In this document: positions 36,709 to 48,070 of the stretch, piece after piece
Layout of the letters: the number at the start of each line of letters is the position of its first letter
Numbering within the stretch: the stretch's first letter is position 1
From: Callipepla californica brunnescens
Taxonomy: Eukaryota > Chordata > Aves > Galliformes > Odontophoridae
Assembly (NCBI GenBank): GCA_023055505.1
Contig: JALIRH010000004.1
Span: 22,501,368 to 22,565,367 of the forward strand
DNA length: 64,000 bases
Direction: 5' to 3'
The notes under the pieces: generated by a model
Told to the model about the DNA's origin: nothing
Seen by the model: only the letters and a program-made list of their open reading frames with translations
Database searches by the model: none
Translations under genes and position numbers: made by a program

Positions 36709-36786
36709 TGAGGCACATCACAAGCATGATCTTTTTAAAAGGTTATGTTGTCAGGTCAGAGCTGTCCTGACATTCTTCTTATGTTT

Positions 36787-36803
36787 AAAAAAAAAAAAAA
36801 AAA
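36787..36803. repeat. poly-A tract
   Basis: Seventeen consecutive As, 80 bases past the TA-rich block. No retroposed parent was recognised. Confidence 0.5.
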
Positions 36804-37634
36804 TCAAAACTCAAACTTCTGCAAGCCCTGAATCCAACAGAAATGTTTCCATGATTTATTTTAAGAAGGGAACATTCCCCTGCAGCGCTCACCGCAACCC
36901 AAACATTGCAGTGCTGTGCAAGAGCATGAGAACCAGGGAGGAAACTGAAGAATCTATTTTCACAGCCCCAGAAGAGAAATATAAAAAGTAAACAAACAGC
37001 AAAAGGCAGTAACAAATAAACTTGATTTTAGCGTTGGATGCAGCGTTATCTACAATACGGTGAAGGAGAGCACGCATGTTTTTGTAACGGTTTCTTTAAG
37101 AAACATCTGAGTGTGGGATGGGGTCTTGTGGGAGCCATCCATACTTAGAAAGGGATTTATTTTCCTTTGTGTGGTGTTTCTGGCTCCTCACACCTTACGT
37201 TACCCATCTGAGAAACTGAACAGCAAACTGAAATGAACTGTTTCAGTGTTTGCAGGACTTGAAATGTGAACCCGGGGTGAGCTATCCAGGAAATAAATCT
37301 CTTGTTTGTGGGAGAACTGTCTAACTCTTGAAAGTAATGGGAGGAGTCTTTCTTCTAACTATCTCCAGTGCTCTGTTCTACGGAAAGGGAAATCTGCTGT
37401 CAGTGATACTGCTTGTTTCTGTGGTAAGTCTGCAGAAAGCCATGTGCAGGAGGATAAGAAGACAAAGAATGCAGAGAGGGAATGAGTGAGTGAGCAAATA
37501 CTTTCCTGACAAAACTAGAGACTGAATTTGGCCATAATACACATGCATACCTGCACCCTTGTCCCCGATTCAGTCTGAAGGGTCTGTGTAAGGGATGAGA
37601 GAAAGAAGAGAATGTAGTGAAGCCTGGAGGGGGG

Positions 37635-37648
37635 AAAAAAAAAAAAAA
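37635..37648. repeat. poly-A tract preceded by a G run
   Basis: Six Gs run directly into fourteen As. Simple sequence. Confidence 0.5.
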
Positions 37649-40320
37649 GACTATAAAGACAGTCTAGGAGCAGCGTATTGATTGCACCAGAAAGCTTTTG
37701 GAAGCAGTAAACAGGAAATGGTTAAGTAAAAGCAGGTGGAGCATGCTGACTGCAGGAATGGAGCAGGAAATAGCTGAGCGTCTGAATGGATGCAGAAAAA
37801 AAGCTCTCTTCTCAGTCCTTGGCAGTCACAGTATGCCCGCTCCTCCCACTCCCAGCCCTCCTCTGCTGCCCTTATCTTCCCAGGCTACAAAGTCCTGCAG
37901 TCAGCAAACACCTTTAGCTTGAGCAATCTGCCCTCCTTGAATTTCAGAACCAGTGCTGGAGAGCTGGAAAGCAACACTTACCTTCTGCCTGGAAGGCAAA
38001 AGAAAAGAGGGACTTTCCAGCTGTGCAAAGGATGGGTCATGAGCAGGCAGGGACTCTGCCTGCTGCCCCAAGGGCCCTGCTCCCAGTGTGTTTAGCATAA
38101 TAGTGAATCAAAGAAACCTATTTCTAGCACCGTGCTCATTCTAGGGGGCTCCTGAAGCACTCAGCTGTAGGATTCATTCTCTTTTAGTACTGAAACAGCC
38201 TCTTCTTGGGGCAGAGTACTGCAGCTGTTTAATAGCTCACAGCAACATCACACAAGCAGATGGAAAAGAAAGCGAAATGTGTAAGAAGTGTTCTTTCCAC
38301 TTTCTTGCTAGCCCTTTCTTTCTCTCTTCTTTGTCCCAAGCTTTTTCTGCCAATTTCAGCAATTCCAGATGCATGCATTTCCCACCAGTATCTGAAGGTT
38401 TGGGTGCTGCAGATGGGGGTCTGCTGCCAGCTCACTGCCTGCGGGGCTCCCACAGCCCAGGGGCTTCCATCCCATTGCTGCACTGTCCCACTGATGTGCT
38501 GCTGGATAGGGGCAGGAGCACTGCAAAGGCTGGCTTTGCCTTCCTCTAGGGGAGGAGAGCCTTGATGTAGTTTGTTTGAAACAGAGGAGGCTTTCCTGCC
38601 TTCAAAATATGCTGGATGACTGAATTAAAGCGCCGAGGTAAGTCAAGAAAAGAGAACACGCGTTAGTTTGAATTGTTTTGGCCTTGTCTACGTTTTAAGT
38701 ATTGAATGGTGAAGCTGTGCTGGCAAACTACTCTTAAATGTTTCTGTCCTACTCTCCTAGATTTAACCTGAAAGAAAAGAGTAATGGCAAACAAGCTTTT
38801 ATGGCATTATGACTGCACAAACTTAAAGGTTCTTCTGGTAGAGAAGTCTTAGAATTCTTGTTCTTTTTTTGACATTATTTTGGCAAAACGAACCGGCAGT
38901 GTATCCAAACATATACTGCACTTTCTTTCTCTTTTAAAACAGAGAGTCACTACATATAACACTTGCCAATGCTCTAGTGCAGCCTAGGTGCAGCCTGTGG
39001 GAGTCAGGCTTTCCAGCTCTTCCTGCTCTCTCCCCTGCACCTCCACTACTGCTCAGGCTGTTTCTTCTCAGGGGGTTTGCAGTCTGGCTCTCAGCAGAGC
39101 CCAAGGACACTGCCAGGCTTGGTGTTCTGGGGCATGCTCAGCTTGGCTGCCATGGGCTAAGTGCACAGGAAGAATGCATCCTGTCAACTCAGTGGGGTTC
39201 AGGGCAGTGCTGGGAGTTACACCTTGGCACTGGCTGCTGAGGGATGCAGGCTGTGATTCACGTGGATCTAAGAAACCCAGAGAAAGTCACTGAGATGAGC
39301 TCAACAAAAGCAATCAGATGTCTCTTTCCAGGTCCCTCCATGATTTCTGCTTCTCTGCTCTCTCACCCTTTTTCTTTTTTTTTTTTCCTTTTGCACTTAA
39401 GTTGTCAAGAAAAATGGCAGGAATGAGGCTCCTGGTATAATTACAGTTTGCTGAGAAAATCACAGCCTGCAGCAGTAATTCCTTTAGTGCTGGAGACAGA
39501 TGCTGCTGGGGCCCAGTCGCAGTGTTCCCACTACCCAGGCCCTGAGTCTAATCTGTCATCAGCTGGGAGGCCGCTGCCTCCTGCCGCATGTGAACCGGGG
39601 CTGCTTGGACTGATTCCTCCCTCCCCCCCAGCCAGAGCAAGGCAGTGCCAGAGGGAGGATATGTTTCCATTCACTCCCTGCCCTCAGTGACAGCGATACT
39701 GCAGCTTCAATGCACTGCTTATCTCTCCTGCAAGCCCAGTATCAGGGCCACTCAAAGCCTTGCTGGAAAGGACGCAAGTGGTTGTTTTCAACTTACAATG
39801 TCATATAGTGACTGCAGTTCAAAAATACGATTTAGGCAGGGATAAGTCAGAAGAGAGATTTAACAAGAATGGCCTGTAGCTAATTCCTTCTTGCACTCTC
39901 ATATAGTATTTTTCTTCTTATTAGGAGGCTGCCCTCAGTGACTGACTGCTTGTTAGCATCAATAACAAAAAATCAAGGGTATGAGTATGAACACAGGAAA
40001 AAGCAGAAGTGCTCATATTAAAAACAGAGCTGTGAGAGAGCATAAGGCAAGGAGAGACAGAGCACCTCTCTCATATGGATTGCACACAGTTGCTGTTACC
40101 ATCTTATATTCTGTATCTGACACCCAAAGAGCACACTGCTTAGTCCATTGAATTTCACTGTAGTGGTAAGAGAAGCTGTGGAAACAATAGACCTGGCCAG
40201 CCCAGGAGTGCCCTGGGCAAGCAAAAGTTGCCATGGCAGGCTGTTAACATCTTTAAATTGGATTGTGGTCATAAAAGGAAATTGCCTGAAGAACTCTGTC
40301 CTAAAGACCTGTTACAGTAG

Positions 40321-40382
40321 CATGAGTAAACCCCAGACAACAGAGGAAGTCCATGAGTAAACCCCAGACAACAGAGGAAGTC
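40321..40382 (+). repeat. perfect 31-base tandem duplication
   Basis: The unit beginning CATGAGTAAACCCCAGACAA occupies 40321-40351 and is repeated without a mismatch at 40352-40382. The next three bases (CAT) begin a third copy and then diverge. Perfect identity in otherwise old sequence indicates a recent duplication, possibly polymorphic, or an assembly artefact. Confidence 0.95.
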
Positions 40383-40628
40383 CATAAGCTGGTACCCAGG
40401 CTACAGCATCTCAATAGTTTAGTATTAATCTCTGTAACAGGTGCCCAGAAGCACCAGGGGACATGCAAGGTTTGGGAGGCATAGACTAAATGGTTGTGTT
40501 TTGCTTCAGTAGATCTTAAGAAAGGTTAAAAGGAAAAGAGTAGGTCATAATTTATGCTTTGAAGCAAGAGCGTATTCAAATATCTGACTTTCTGAGCAGT
40601 CTGTGGCCAACTTAATTTCTTAGTTTTC

Positions 40629-40645
40629 TTTTTTTTTTTTTTTTT
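40629..40645. repeat. poly-T tract
   Basis: Seventeen consecutive Ts. Simple sequence. Confidence 0.5.
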
Positions 40646-42498
40646 AACCTGCTTGTGGTAGTTGTGTACTCATGGTAATAATTCTCCAGATCTCAATGGG
40701 AACAGTGCATACACCGTCAGCTTCTCAGCTCCTCAGAATGGAGGAGGACCAGAAAGTGTGGCACTGTGCCTCAAAGAGGGGAAGGAGTGACTCATACAGG
40801 AAGAAAAACAAAGCTGAGATGAACTTCAAGCGTAAGAGAAGAGGTAGACTGTTGGCTGTAAATCAACTTTCCTGCACTCAGAAGGGTGCACATTGCAGTG
40901 AGAGGAGTTGTACTTGACAGTAATGGAAGCCCAAGGAAGTTTGATTAAGATTAAATGGCAGACGCAGACCAATACAGAAAAGAGTTCTTTGGGTGAAAAT
41001 CAGAGACAGGAAGTGACTAAGTAGGTCAGAAGCTGTGGGTAGTGAGCTGGATAGATTAAGTGGGACTTGGAGCAACTCAGCTAGTTCTGCTAGTGACAAA
41101 TGATAATGTTCATACAGCTGCCAGGTTTAACAAATCTGACTCTGAAATCACCTTCAAGGTCCTGATAGCAAATCAGAAATTTCAGAGTTCTAATAGTACC
41201 TACATCTGAGCAGATAATGTATGTATTTTAACAAGAGATTGGTTTTGCAGTCACTTTTTGACCCTCACAAACTTCCTGTAAGTAGTACGCTGTTTTGACT
41301 GAACAGGATTTCTTCGTAAGGACTGAGGAAGAATGACCTGGCTAGTAGAAACTGTTTGACTCTGAGAAGGGCAGCTACTGCAGACTGAAAAGACGGATGC
41401 AATTGGAGAAACTCCTTTCCACCCTGATTTCAATAAGTCTTTGATTCAGCAGCTTTGTTTGTATCCAGGGCTGCCGGAAGAGAACAGTCACCTTGTATTT
41501 TTCTACCTGATGAGAAAAAAAACAAATTGTATGTGTGCACTGGGACAGTTCAATCTGAGTCTATTCCAACTTCAAAGAGGTTTTCAATGGTCTTTCAGAT
41601 GTAGGGTTTGAGGAAGGGTGAGAACTGCTAAAGCTAGCCCCATCCTCATTAAATCTTTGCCCTCTCCGGAGTAGGCATGCAAGTGGAGAGAATAGAAGAT
41701 ATGCATGAGCAACTGAGCATCTGGGACCTCATGACCTTTGACTGTTGTATTATGGGAAATGTATTCTTTGGTTGCTATGCTATTCTAATTCACTTGTATT
41801 TTCCTTCAGTGACTCCCTTGTATTTTCTTTGGTGCTCCTGTGTAACGGTTTCAAGGAACCACCATCTCCAAGTTAAGCATGTATACAATAGCTTTAATTA
41901 AATGTTTGCAAGTATCCCACAGTAATGCAAGGGAAAGGAAAAACAAACAGTTTTGTACTCACTCGTACCTATCCCTCGTGAGCCCTGCCATGGGTGGAGG
42001 CATCTACGCTGCTGCCCCTTAAACCTATTTCTAACCTGTTGTGGAGGCTGTAGGATCCTGCTGCTCTTCAAGTATTTCGCTCCCTATAGAAGAGCTGTGG
42101 GTCAAATGTGAAAGGGGCAGTGCTGAAATCTTTTAGGGTAGGCTACAATTAATAAAAAATAAGGAGTAGTTAGAGTAAACACTGTTTACTTCTCTCTCTT
42201 TTACCTTATTCTTCCTTATAAAAAAAAAATAAAATATCCTCAGTTGTTCTGTAAAACAAACCCAAAAAGATGTTATAGATAAAGAATCAAAAAAGGAAAG
42301 GATTTGACTTCCTTCAGTATTCTGAATTTAATCTTTTCTGCTCTCTGTACTACTGGAAAAATCTCATTCTTGTCATCCTCCTTTCCTTTTCCCACAATGA
42401 GTTACCTGCTTACTATTATCTCAAATGGGGATCTTTGCTTCTTTTACAAGCAGTAAACAATATCATCTGGTAAGAGAAAAGAAAGCTTTAAACGTGGT

Positions 42499-42499
<1 letters not shown>

Positions 42500-42529
<30 letters not shown>
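42500..42529. repeat. long poly-T tract
   Basis: Thirty consecutive Ts followed by CCAG. It looks like a strong pyrimidine tract and acceptor on the plus strand, but the sequence after it is AT-rich and rapidly hits stops. I read it as simple sequence or the tail of a minus-strand retroposon. Confidence 0.6.
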
Positions 42530-42681
42530 CCAGACATTTAAAATAACTAAACACACAGGAAATGAAATTTGGAAAAGGAATTCTTAACACATAAAGAGAA
42601 TAATAAGAAATGGGATGCCAATTTAATTGCTCACTTTAAGTCAAATATAAGACTTCTACAGCACAATAAGTAGTGGAAAGG

Positions 42682-42696
42682 AATATATATATATAT
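42682..42696. repeat. AT dinucleotide microsatellite
   Basis: About seven AT units followed by a short T run. Confidence 0.6.
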
Positions 42697-45600
42697 TTTT
42701 CTGTTTTGTATTATATGGAAGATTTTGATAGTATCTGCAAGGGGCAACAACAAGGTCTAATGCTACTAAATACTTAGTGCTAGTATAAAGTATTTGTCTT
42801 GAATATTTCAATGACTGACATTATTGTTTCAGAGCTGAGACAAGCTAATTTCAAAACACTTCAGTCTGACTACATACATATTATTAGAAATCCATCCTAT
42901 ACTTCTCAGTGTCTTACAATGATAACACACATCAGAAAAAATAACAACGGTTTTGACTGTAAAGAAAAAATAAAGAAAATAAAAGCCAGTTTGGTAGATA
43001 GAAGCTTGGTTTATTTTAGCTTTGATCTTGGCTGTTAGCAAGCACTGAGACCTGTGGCATCATTAGTTAGTGCTGGAGTTGGCCAGGGGTTGTGTTGAAC
43101 AGGGACTGGCCCAGCTCTGCTGGAGCTCAAGGTCCAGCAACTTTCCAGGAGGGAACAGAAAGCATGGGTTGTTTCCCTCACATAGCAAAGCTCAAACGAC
43201 AGTGGAGTTGTCTGAGACTGAGAACTGCTGACGCAAGTTAGTAACAGGAACCAGCAGCTGCAAAGGAGAGTAGGAGTGGGATGAAAAGCAGTCTTAGAAG
43301 GTGAAGGAAGAAAGAAGGCCAGGGAAGATCTAAAATTGGGAGCAGCTAGCAGATGCTGACAGACTTCTCTTGATTGTCCTAATGGGGCTGGCTGATCCCA
43401 AGCAAATTCAGGCTGACATAAGGATTCCTACAAGAACTTTTGGGACACTCCGAATGAAGATTTATACTCTTGGGTCTCTGTTTATCTGCAGTCTGTGTTT
43501 CCACTGCATCCTAAGAAACTTCTTCAGAATACATGAGTTTTTGATGATGGCTGGGAGTGAAGAAGGCAGATTTTGACTGTCTTCACTGCTGCTTCTCTGT
43601 CTCCGACTTAATTGCAGTTGTTAAACTCTTGCATTGAATCCTGAAAGCCACCCTTCTGCTTCTTGTTCAATTAGGTCCTCTGTGGACTATATCTTTCCTT
43701 CTCTTCTATGAGTGACAGTTGATTTCTATCACTAAGGCTGAGACCAGGGAAACTGATCCCTAACTGTCTCTTTGGTGGATGCGTTTCTTTGGAGGGCAGT
43801 TAGTTATTTTCACTATGCAGATACCAAATATACCCAGCCCATATCCATAACGCTAGTTAAAGGCCACGATACTGGCAATGCAGTAATCCTAGGCCTCAGA
43901 GCACTGTAAGTGCATTTGGACTTCCCCAGTTCTTCATGTTCCACTTCTCTTTAGTAAGTTGTAACTACTTCTGTTCTCAAAATTCACGAGGAACTTGAAG
44001 CTAAAGCTCAAAGTTCACACCAGTCACTTAAATCTGTGACCCAAATTCAGTGAAGTTTACTGAAAAATGCTCCCTCAGACTTTCTGCTTCCTTGTGATGT
44101 GGAGGTAAAGGGAAAAAGGCGAAATCACAGCAATGAGTGATTTCCTTACTTCTTTTGACTAGCTAGTTCTATAGCAGCAGCCATTCTCTCTTTCAGAGGA
44201 AAAGGTCTGATCCCTGACAGAAAAGCAGTTGCAAGGGCTTATTGGCGTGCTGAATGTGATGTTTGTGCTGCCTGTCACCTCGTAAGTTCCACAAACAGAT
44301 CAGGAAACAAGAAGAGCTGGAAAGTGATAAGTATGAACGCTCTGCAGGGAGTAGTAAGAGCAAAGCCAGGATGATGGAAAGCAGAATATCAAAAGTTAAT
44401 CCCAGGTGTAACACATCAGAGGCCAGATGCATTTTGTAAGAGGTGTCCTTCATGTAATACGTGTTTTGTTTTCCCACCATGAACTTTATGGTAGGCCTTA
44501 GCCAATGAATGCTGCACTCTCCATAAATGCATAGCATAGCCTGTTGTAGCCTTTCCAAGTTCCTTATTCAACAGCACATTTTTTCCTTGTTTTTAAATGC
44601 TTGCTGGAGTCTTAGACTAGGAGTTTTTAACCTAACAATAAAACACCTGTGTTTTATTAAGACTCGGGACTTGAGTTCCACCTCTCTCACTTTTACTGAA
44701 GTGTTGCCACTAGTCAGATTAACTCTTTCATGGTCTGAAAGTGTGTCTACATAGAACTGAGTTCTACTGTATTTGGAGAGGAAAACCAGCTATGAAGCAG
44801 ACCTGGAGGACTCTTTCAGCATCTCTTTGTGTGTTAATAAATAGGTATTAACATACGGTAGCCAGCAGTAGCAGACCCCACATCTAAGGTTTTCCTTGTT
44901 CTCTTCCCTGTTGCAAGATGAGTTCCGTTCAGCCCTAAGGTTTGTGTATTTTGCAGGCCATGGACCACAAGCCTCCCTTCAAGAGTCCTGTCTGATGCTG
45001 ACAGAACCCCTAAATCACAGCTGCAAAACTGCACCCTTCCTAGAACAACAGCTCTGTGTCAACATGGGACTGGAAACTGAAGCATTCTCACCAGCCACAC
45101 TTGGATTAAGGGTGAGATTTTTAAATTTTATCATCGAAACTTCATTCAGCTCAATGGGAAAACTACTATTCTCCCTGTTCCTTCGCATTTTTCTCATTCC
45201 ACCTTCTTAAATGAGAACTGGAGCAGCACTATGTAGCAAATTTACTGCCTGAACCTCCATGTGTGTTATATCCCTTTATTAAATTACAAAAATGGCAGCA
45301 TGTGGATGCGAAAGAAAGGCTGATAAGTTCCATTGTTAATGTACTAACCAACTGCTCTGTGTTCTCATTAACTCAGCTTCTTAATAAGTGATTATTTTCT
45401 AGGTCTTTTCCATGCACATCACAGAAGCATCACACTGCAGGCAATTTCACCAAATGCCATCAATTCACTGAAGACAAGGGAAAGCAACTTAACATACGCA
45501 CCAAAGACAGAGGATCTGTGTGCCATGAGGTCTGCTTCCCTCTGTGTTGCCATCTATGTGCTTGCAGGCATCTGACTTTTTCCTGTATGACTCGATTTTC

Positions 45601-46424
45601 CTTATATGCCTGGGAGAAATCATTTGCAGCCAGGAGGTGAATCAAGAGGTCATACACTTCTGAGGTTATTGTGGCTTAGCCATTCATCTTAGGACTTCAG
45701 TGGCACACCTATATGGAGCTAATTGTACTAATCTACATCAGACTAGTGGAGAGAATAGATATGTCAAAAGTTCAGAGGTCTGCAGATACTCAATGACTTT
45801 ATCTATAGAACCATACAAATTTCTGAAATAAACAAGTAGGTAAATAGATCAATATTAGTTGCTGCCCAAATACTTGTCGGGAGTAATTAATCCTATAGGT
45901 GGCTATTTATTACACAGTCTGATATATCAGATGTGTGACTTATATGCCCCTGTAACACTAAGTATAGGAAATACTATCACATTATACAGTGATACTCGTA
46001 AAAGAGGATGTTCCAAGTTTATGTTGCTTTTGTAAACACATAATTTCCACTCATTCATATATAACTGTATAAATTCTAAGCTATATGAACAATCACTGTA
46101 AATGGCCTTTATAAGCCCACATCACAGCAAAGCAAGTTTTAGGGACATAAAACTACGGCTGTTGCACAGAATCTCAGATGCTGTGGGGACCTAGGAGGCT
46201 GGGGTATGTAGCAGGGAAAGTTATCTGATGTGAGAGCAGCAGAGAGCCCCTTGAGCCTGGTGCTGGCTCAGGCCACAAACCAGGGCCATTTGAGGAGCAC
46301 CGTCTGCCTTGCCTGCCATTTGGAAAGACACAGGATGAACTTTACAGACATAATTTGGAGCTGAATTTCTCATATTTGGATCGTGCTTCACAAGACTTTT
46401 CCATTCAGTGTAAGCAAGCATAAG

Positions 46425-46760
46425 TGATCATTTTGACTTGCTTTACGAAACACACAGAAAAAGCCTTTCAAAGTCTCTCTTAAACCGAATAGCATAAGCC
46501 TCACATTTGTTTGTGTTTGCACCATTTAACGAGCTCTAGGAGGCTGTGATTTCCATTGCTGTGTAAATCACATCTGCTCATAAGCTGTGGTTTTAAAAAC
46601 ACTGCACATCTGTGGTATCAAATGTGTGCAAATGAGAGAATTATATGACATTACCACTCAATGACATGCAAATGTAAGCGTCATTTTTTGTGCAGTATTT
46701 TAAGTGGTGTTATTACGTATCATAAACTACAATCAACTACTCTCTACAACAGTCCAAACA
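46425..46760. promoter_or_regulatory. candidate conserved non-coding element / enhancer
   Basis: Some 330 bases with no repeat carry an octamer ATGCAAAT at 46666-46673 and a near-octamer TGCAAATGA at about 46627. RUNX-type TGTGGT cores lie at 46586-46591 and 46611-46616, with CACATTTGTTTGTG, GATTTCCATTG, TTACGTATCAT and several TGTAAATCA-like words. There is no open frame of note. The density of distinct transcription-factor words in low-CpG, unique DNA is the texture of a deeply conserved enhancer. That cannot be confirmed from one genome. Confidence 0.3.
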
Positions 46761-47936
46761 GTTTTCCCTTTGCAGTCACATTCATGTAGCCACATAGGCA
46801 CGTACCCTCATCAGGAACGTAAGTGACAAATTGTTATGTGCCTCGAAGTTTGTTTACGGTCATTCTTTGTAGGTGGCCTGGTCACCACACTCATTAGTTT
46901 TGAGTAAATAAAATGTGGGGTTTGGTGTTTGGAGTTCTATTTGTTTGTTAGTGAAAAGGTTATTTTCTTTGTAGCAATCTGGGTTAAAAAAAAAAAGCAC
47001 TTTTTGGGCTTTACTTTCTTCATGTACTTGTGGTATCTCTTTGACGATGGCAGCAGACTGATCAGAGATACCATCTTTCACTCTAAGATCTGGATGTGGG
47101 CAAGTGGTACAGCAGGTCAATTACATGCTCTCTTCCAACACTGTAAAAGCAGTTGCATGCTATGACACATTTGCTCTATTTTTCTACCTCTGAGTGTCTC
47201 CAGATCTTGTGTCAGCAAGACTTTCCTTCTCCTATTTCATAGTCCAGTTCCTATTTTCAACTTTTTTCATATAAGTTCTTTTAAAATCTGTTGGTAAGAA
47301 TGTTCTGCTTTTAATTTAAAGTCCATGTCTTTTAGATCTCACTCCATTTTTCTTTAGGCAAATACTTGGACAAAACTTGAACAAAAAATTCAGAAGACCC
47401 TACATGACTTATAAGCATTATTAATGAAACTTAATGAAGCAATTATGCAGAAGCTGTTATCATCTTTACCTTTCATACAGTCAAAATAAAGTAAAGATTA
47501 ATTAATTCGTGATTCAGTCATGGTTGTGCAGCAAATTATTGGTAGCAGCTGGATGTGGAGCCTAGGGACTCTGACACCCACACTCCTGCTGAAATGATAT
47601 ACCCTGAAAACACCAGGACTGCCTCAGACTCACTCTGAACTACTTACATTCCTCTCATATGATTGAAGTATTTTCAGACCATGAAAATTAAAGAAAGGAA
47701 AAATAATGTAAATCAGTGTCTGTTTCTACATTGTTTCCCCCACTGAGGATAAAAGACCTCTTCTTTGTCTTGTTTTAATTTTTTCTTACAGTAGATATTG
47801 GCAGGCTGAAAGTTGAAGTAAAATAGGAAAAAATAACAAGCATATTTTGAGTGATTACTCAACTGGGGTCCTTTGTGACAGGAAATGCAGCTGCGTGACT
47901 AATGGGCCTGACTTTCTCTTGGCTTCCTTCCCCCTT

Positions 47937-48070
47937 CAAAGATCTTGTTTACTGCCCCAGCCAATTTTTTTTTTTTTTTTTTTAAATTGCTAGAAGCTAG
48001 CAATTTTCCAGGAAAAAAAAAAAAAAAAAGATCTTTGCAAGAGGCAAAGGCAGTAAATCTTGCAAAGATC
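47937..48070. repeat. nested fold-back (inverted-repeat) structure
   Basis: Nested inverted repeats. At the centre AATTGCTAG (47985-47993) and CTAGCAATT (47997-48005) are exact complements across a three-base loop. These are flanked by 19 Ts (47965-47983) on one side and 17 As (48013-48029) on the other, which can also pair. An outer pair follows: TTTACTGCC (47948-47956) with GGCAGTAAA (48049-48057). CAAAGATC, or its relative, stands near each end. Within the right half GATCTTTGCAAG (48030-48041) and CTTGCAAAGATC (48059-48070) form a further exact 12-base pair. No coding content. It could be a foldback transposable element or a hairpin expanded by replication. Confidence 0.75.

Larger units (their letters stand above)
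36431..46424. other. no gene recognised
   Basis: AT-rich unique sequence with simple repeats and the 31-base tandem duplication. The longest frames (for example 44193-44558, minus) have no recognisable domain. Confidence 0.55.

Noticed and set aside
42500..42533. Thirty Ts followed by CCAG as a strong splice acceptor
   Set aside because: The sequence after it closes quickly in all frames and has no donor. Simple sequence is a sufficient explanation.
44193..44558. 121-codon minus-strand frame with a hydrophobic stretch resembling a membrane segment
   Set aside because: The leucine run arises from an AGCAAAG/GCAGAA-type antisense repeat texture. There is no ATG at the start, no family match and no gene context.
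45795..45830. CR1-tail-like words (ATAGAACCATACAAATTTC) on the minus strand
   Set aside because: Only about ten bases resemble the tail, and the rest of the 3' UTR is not recognisable on either side.
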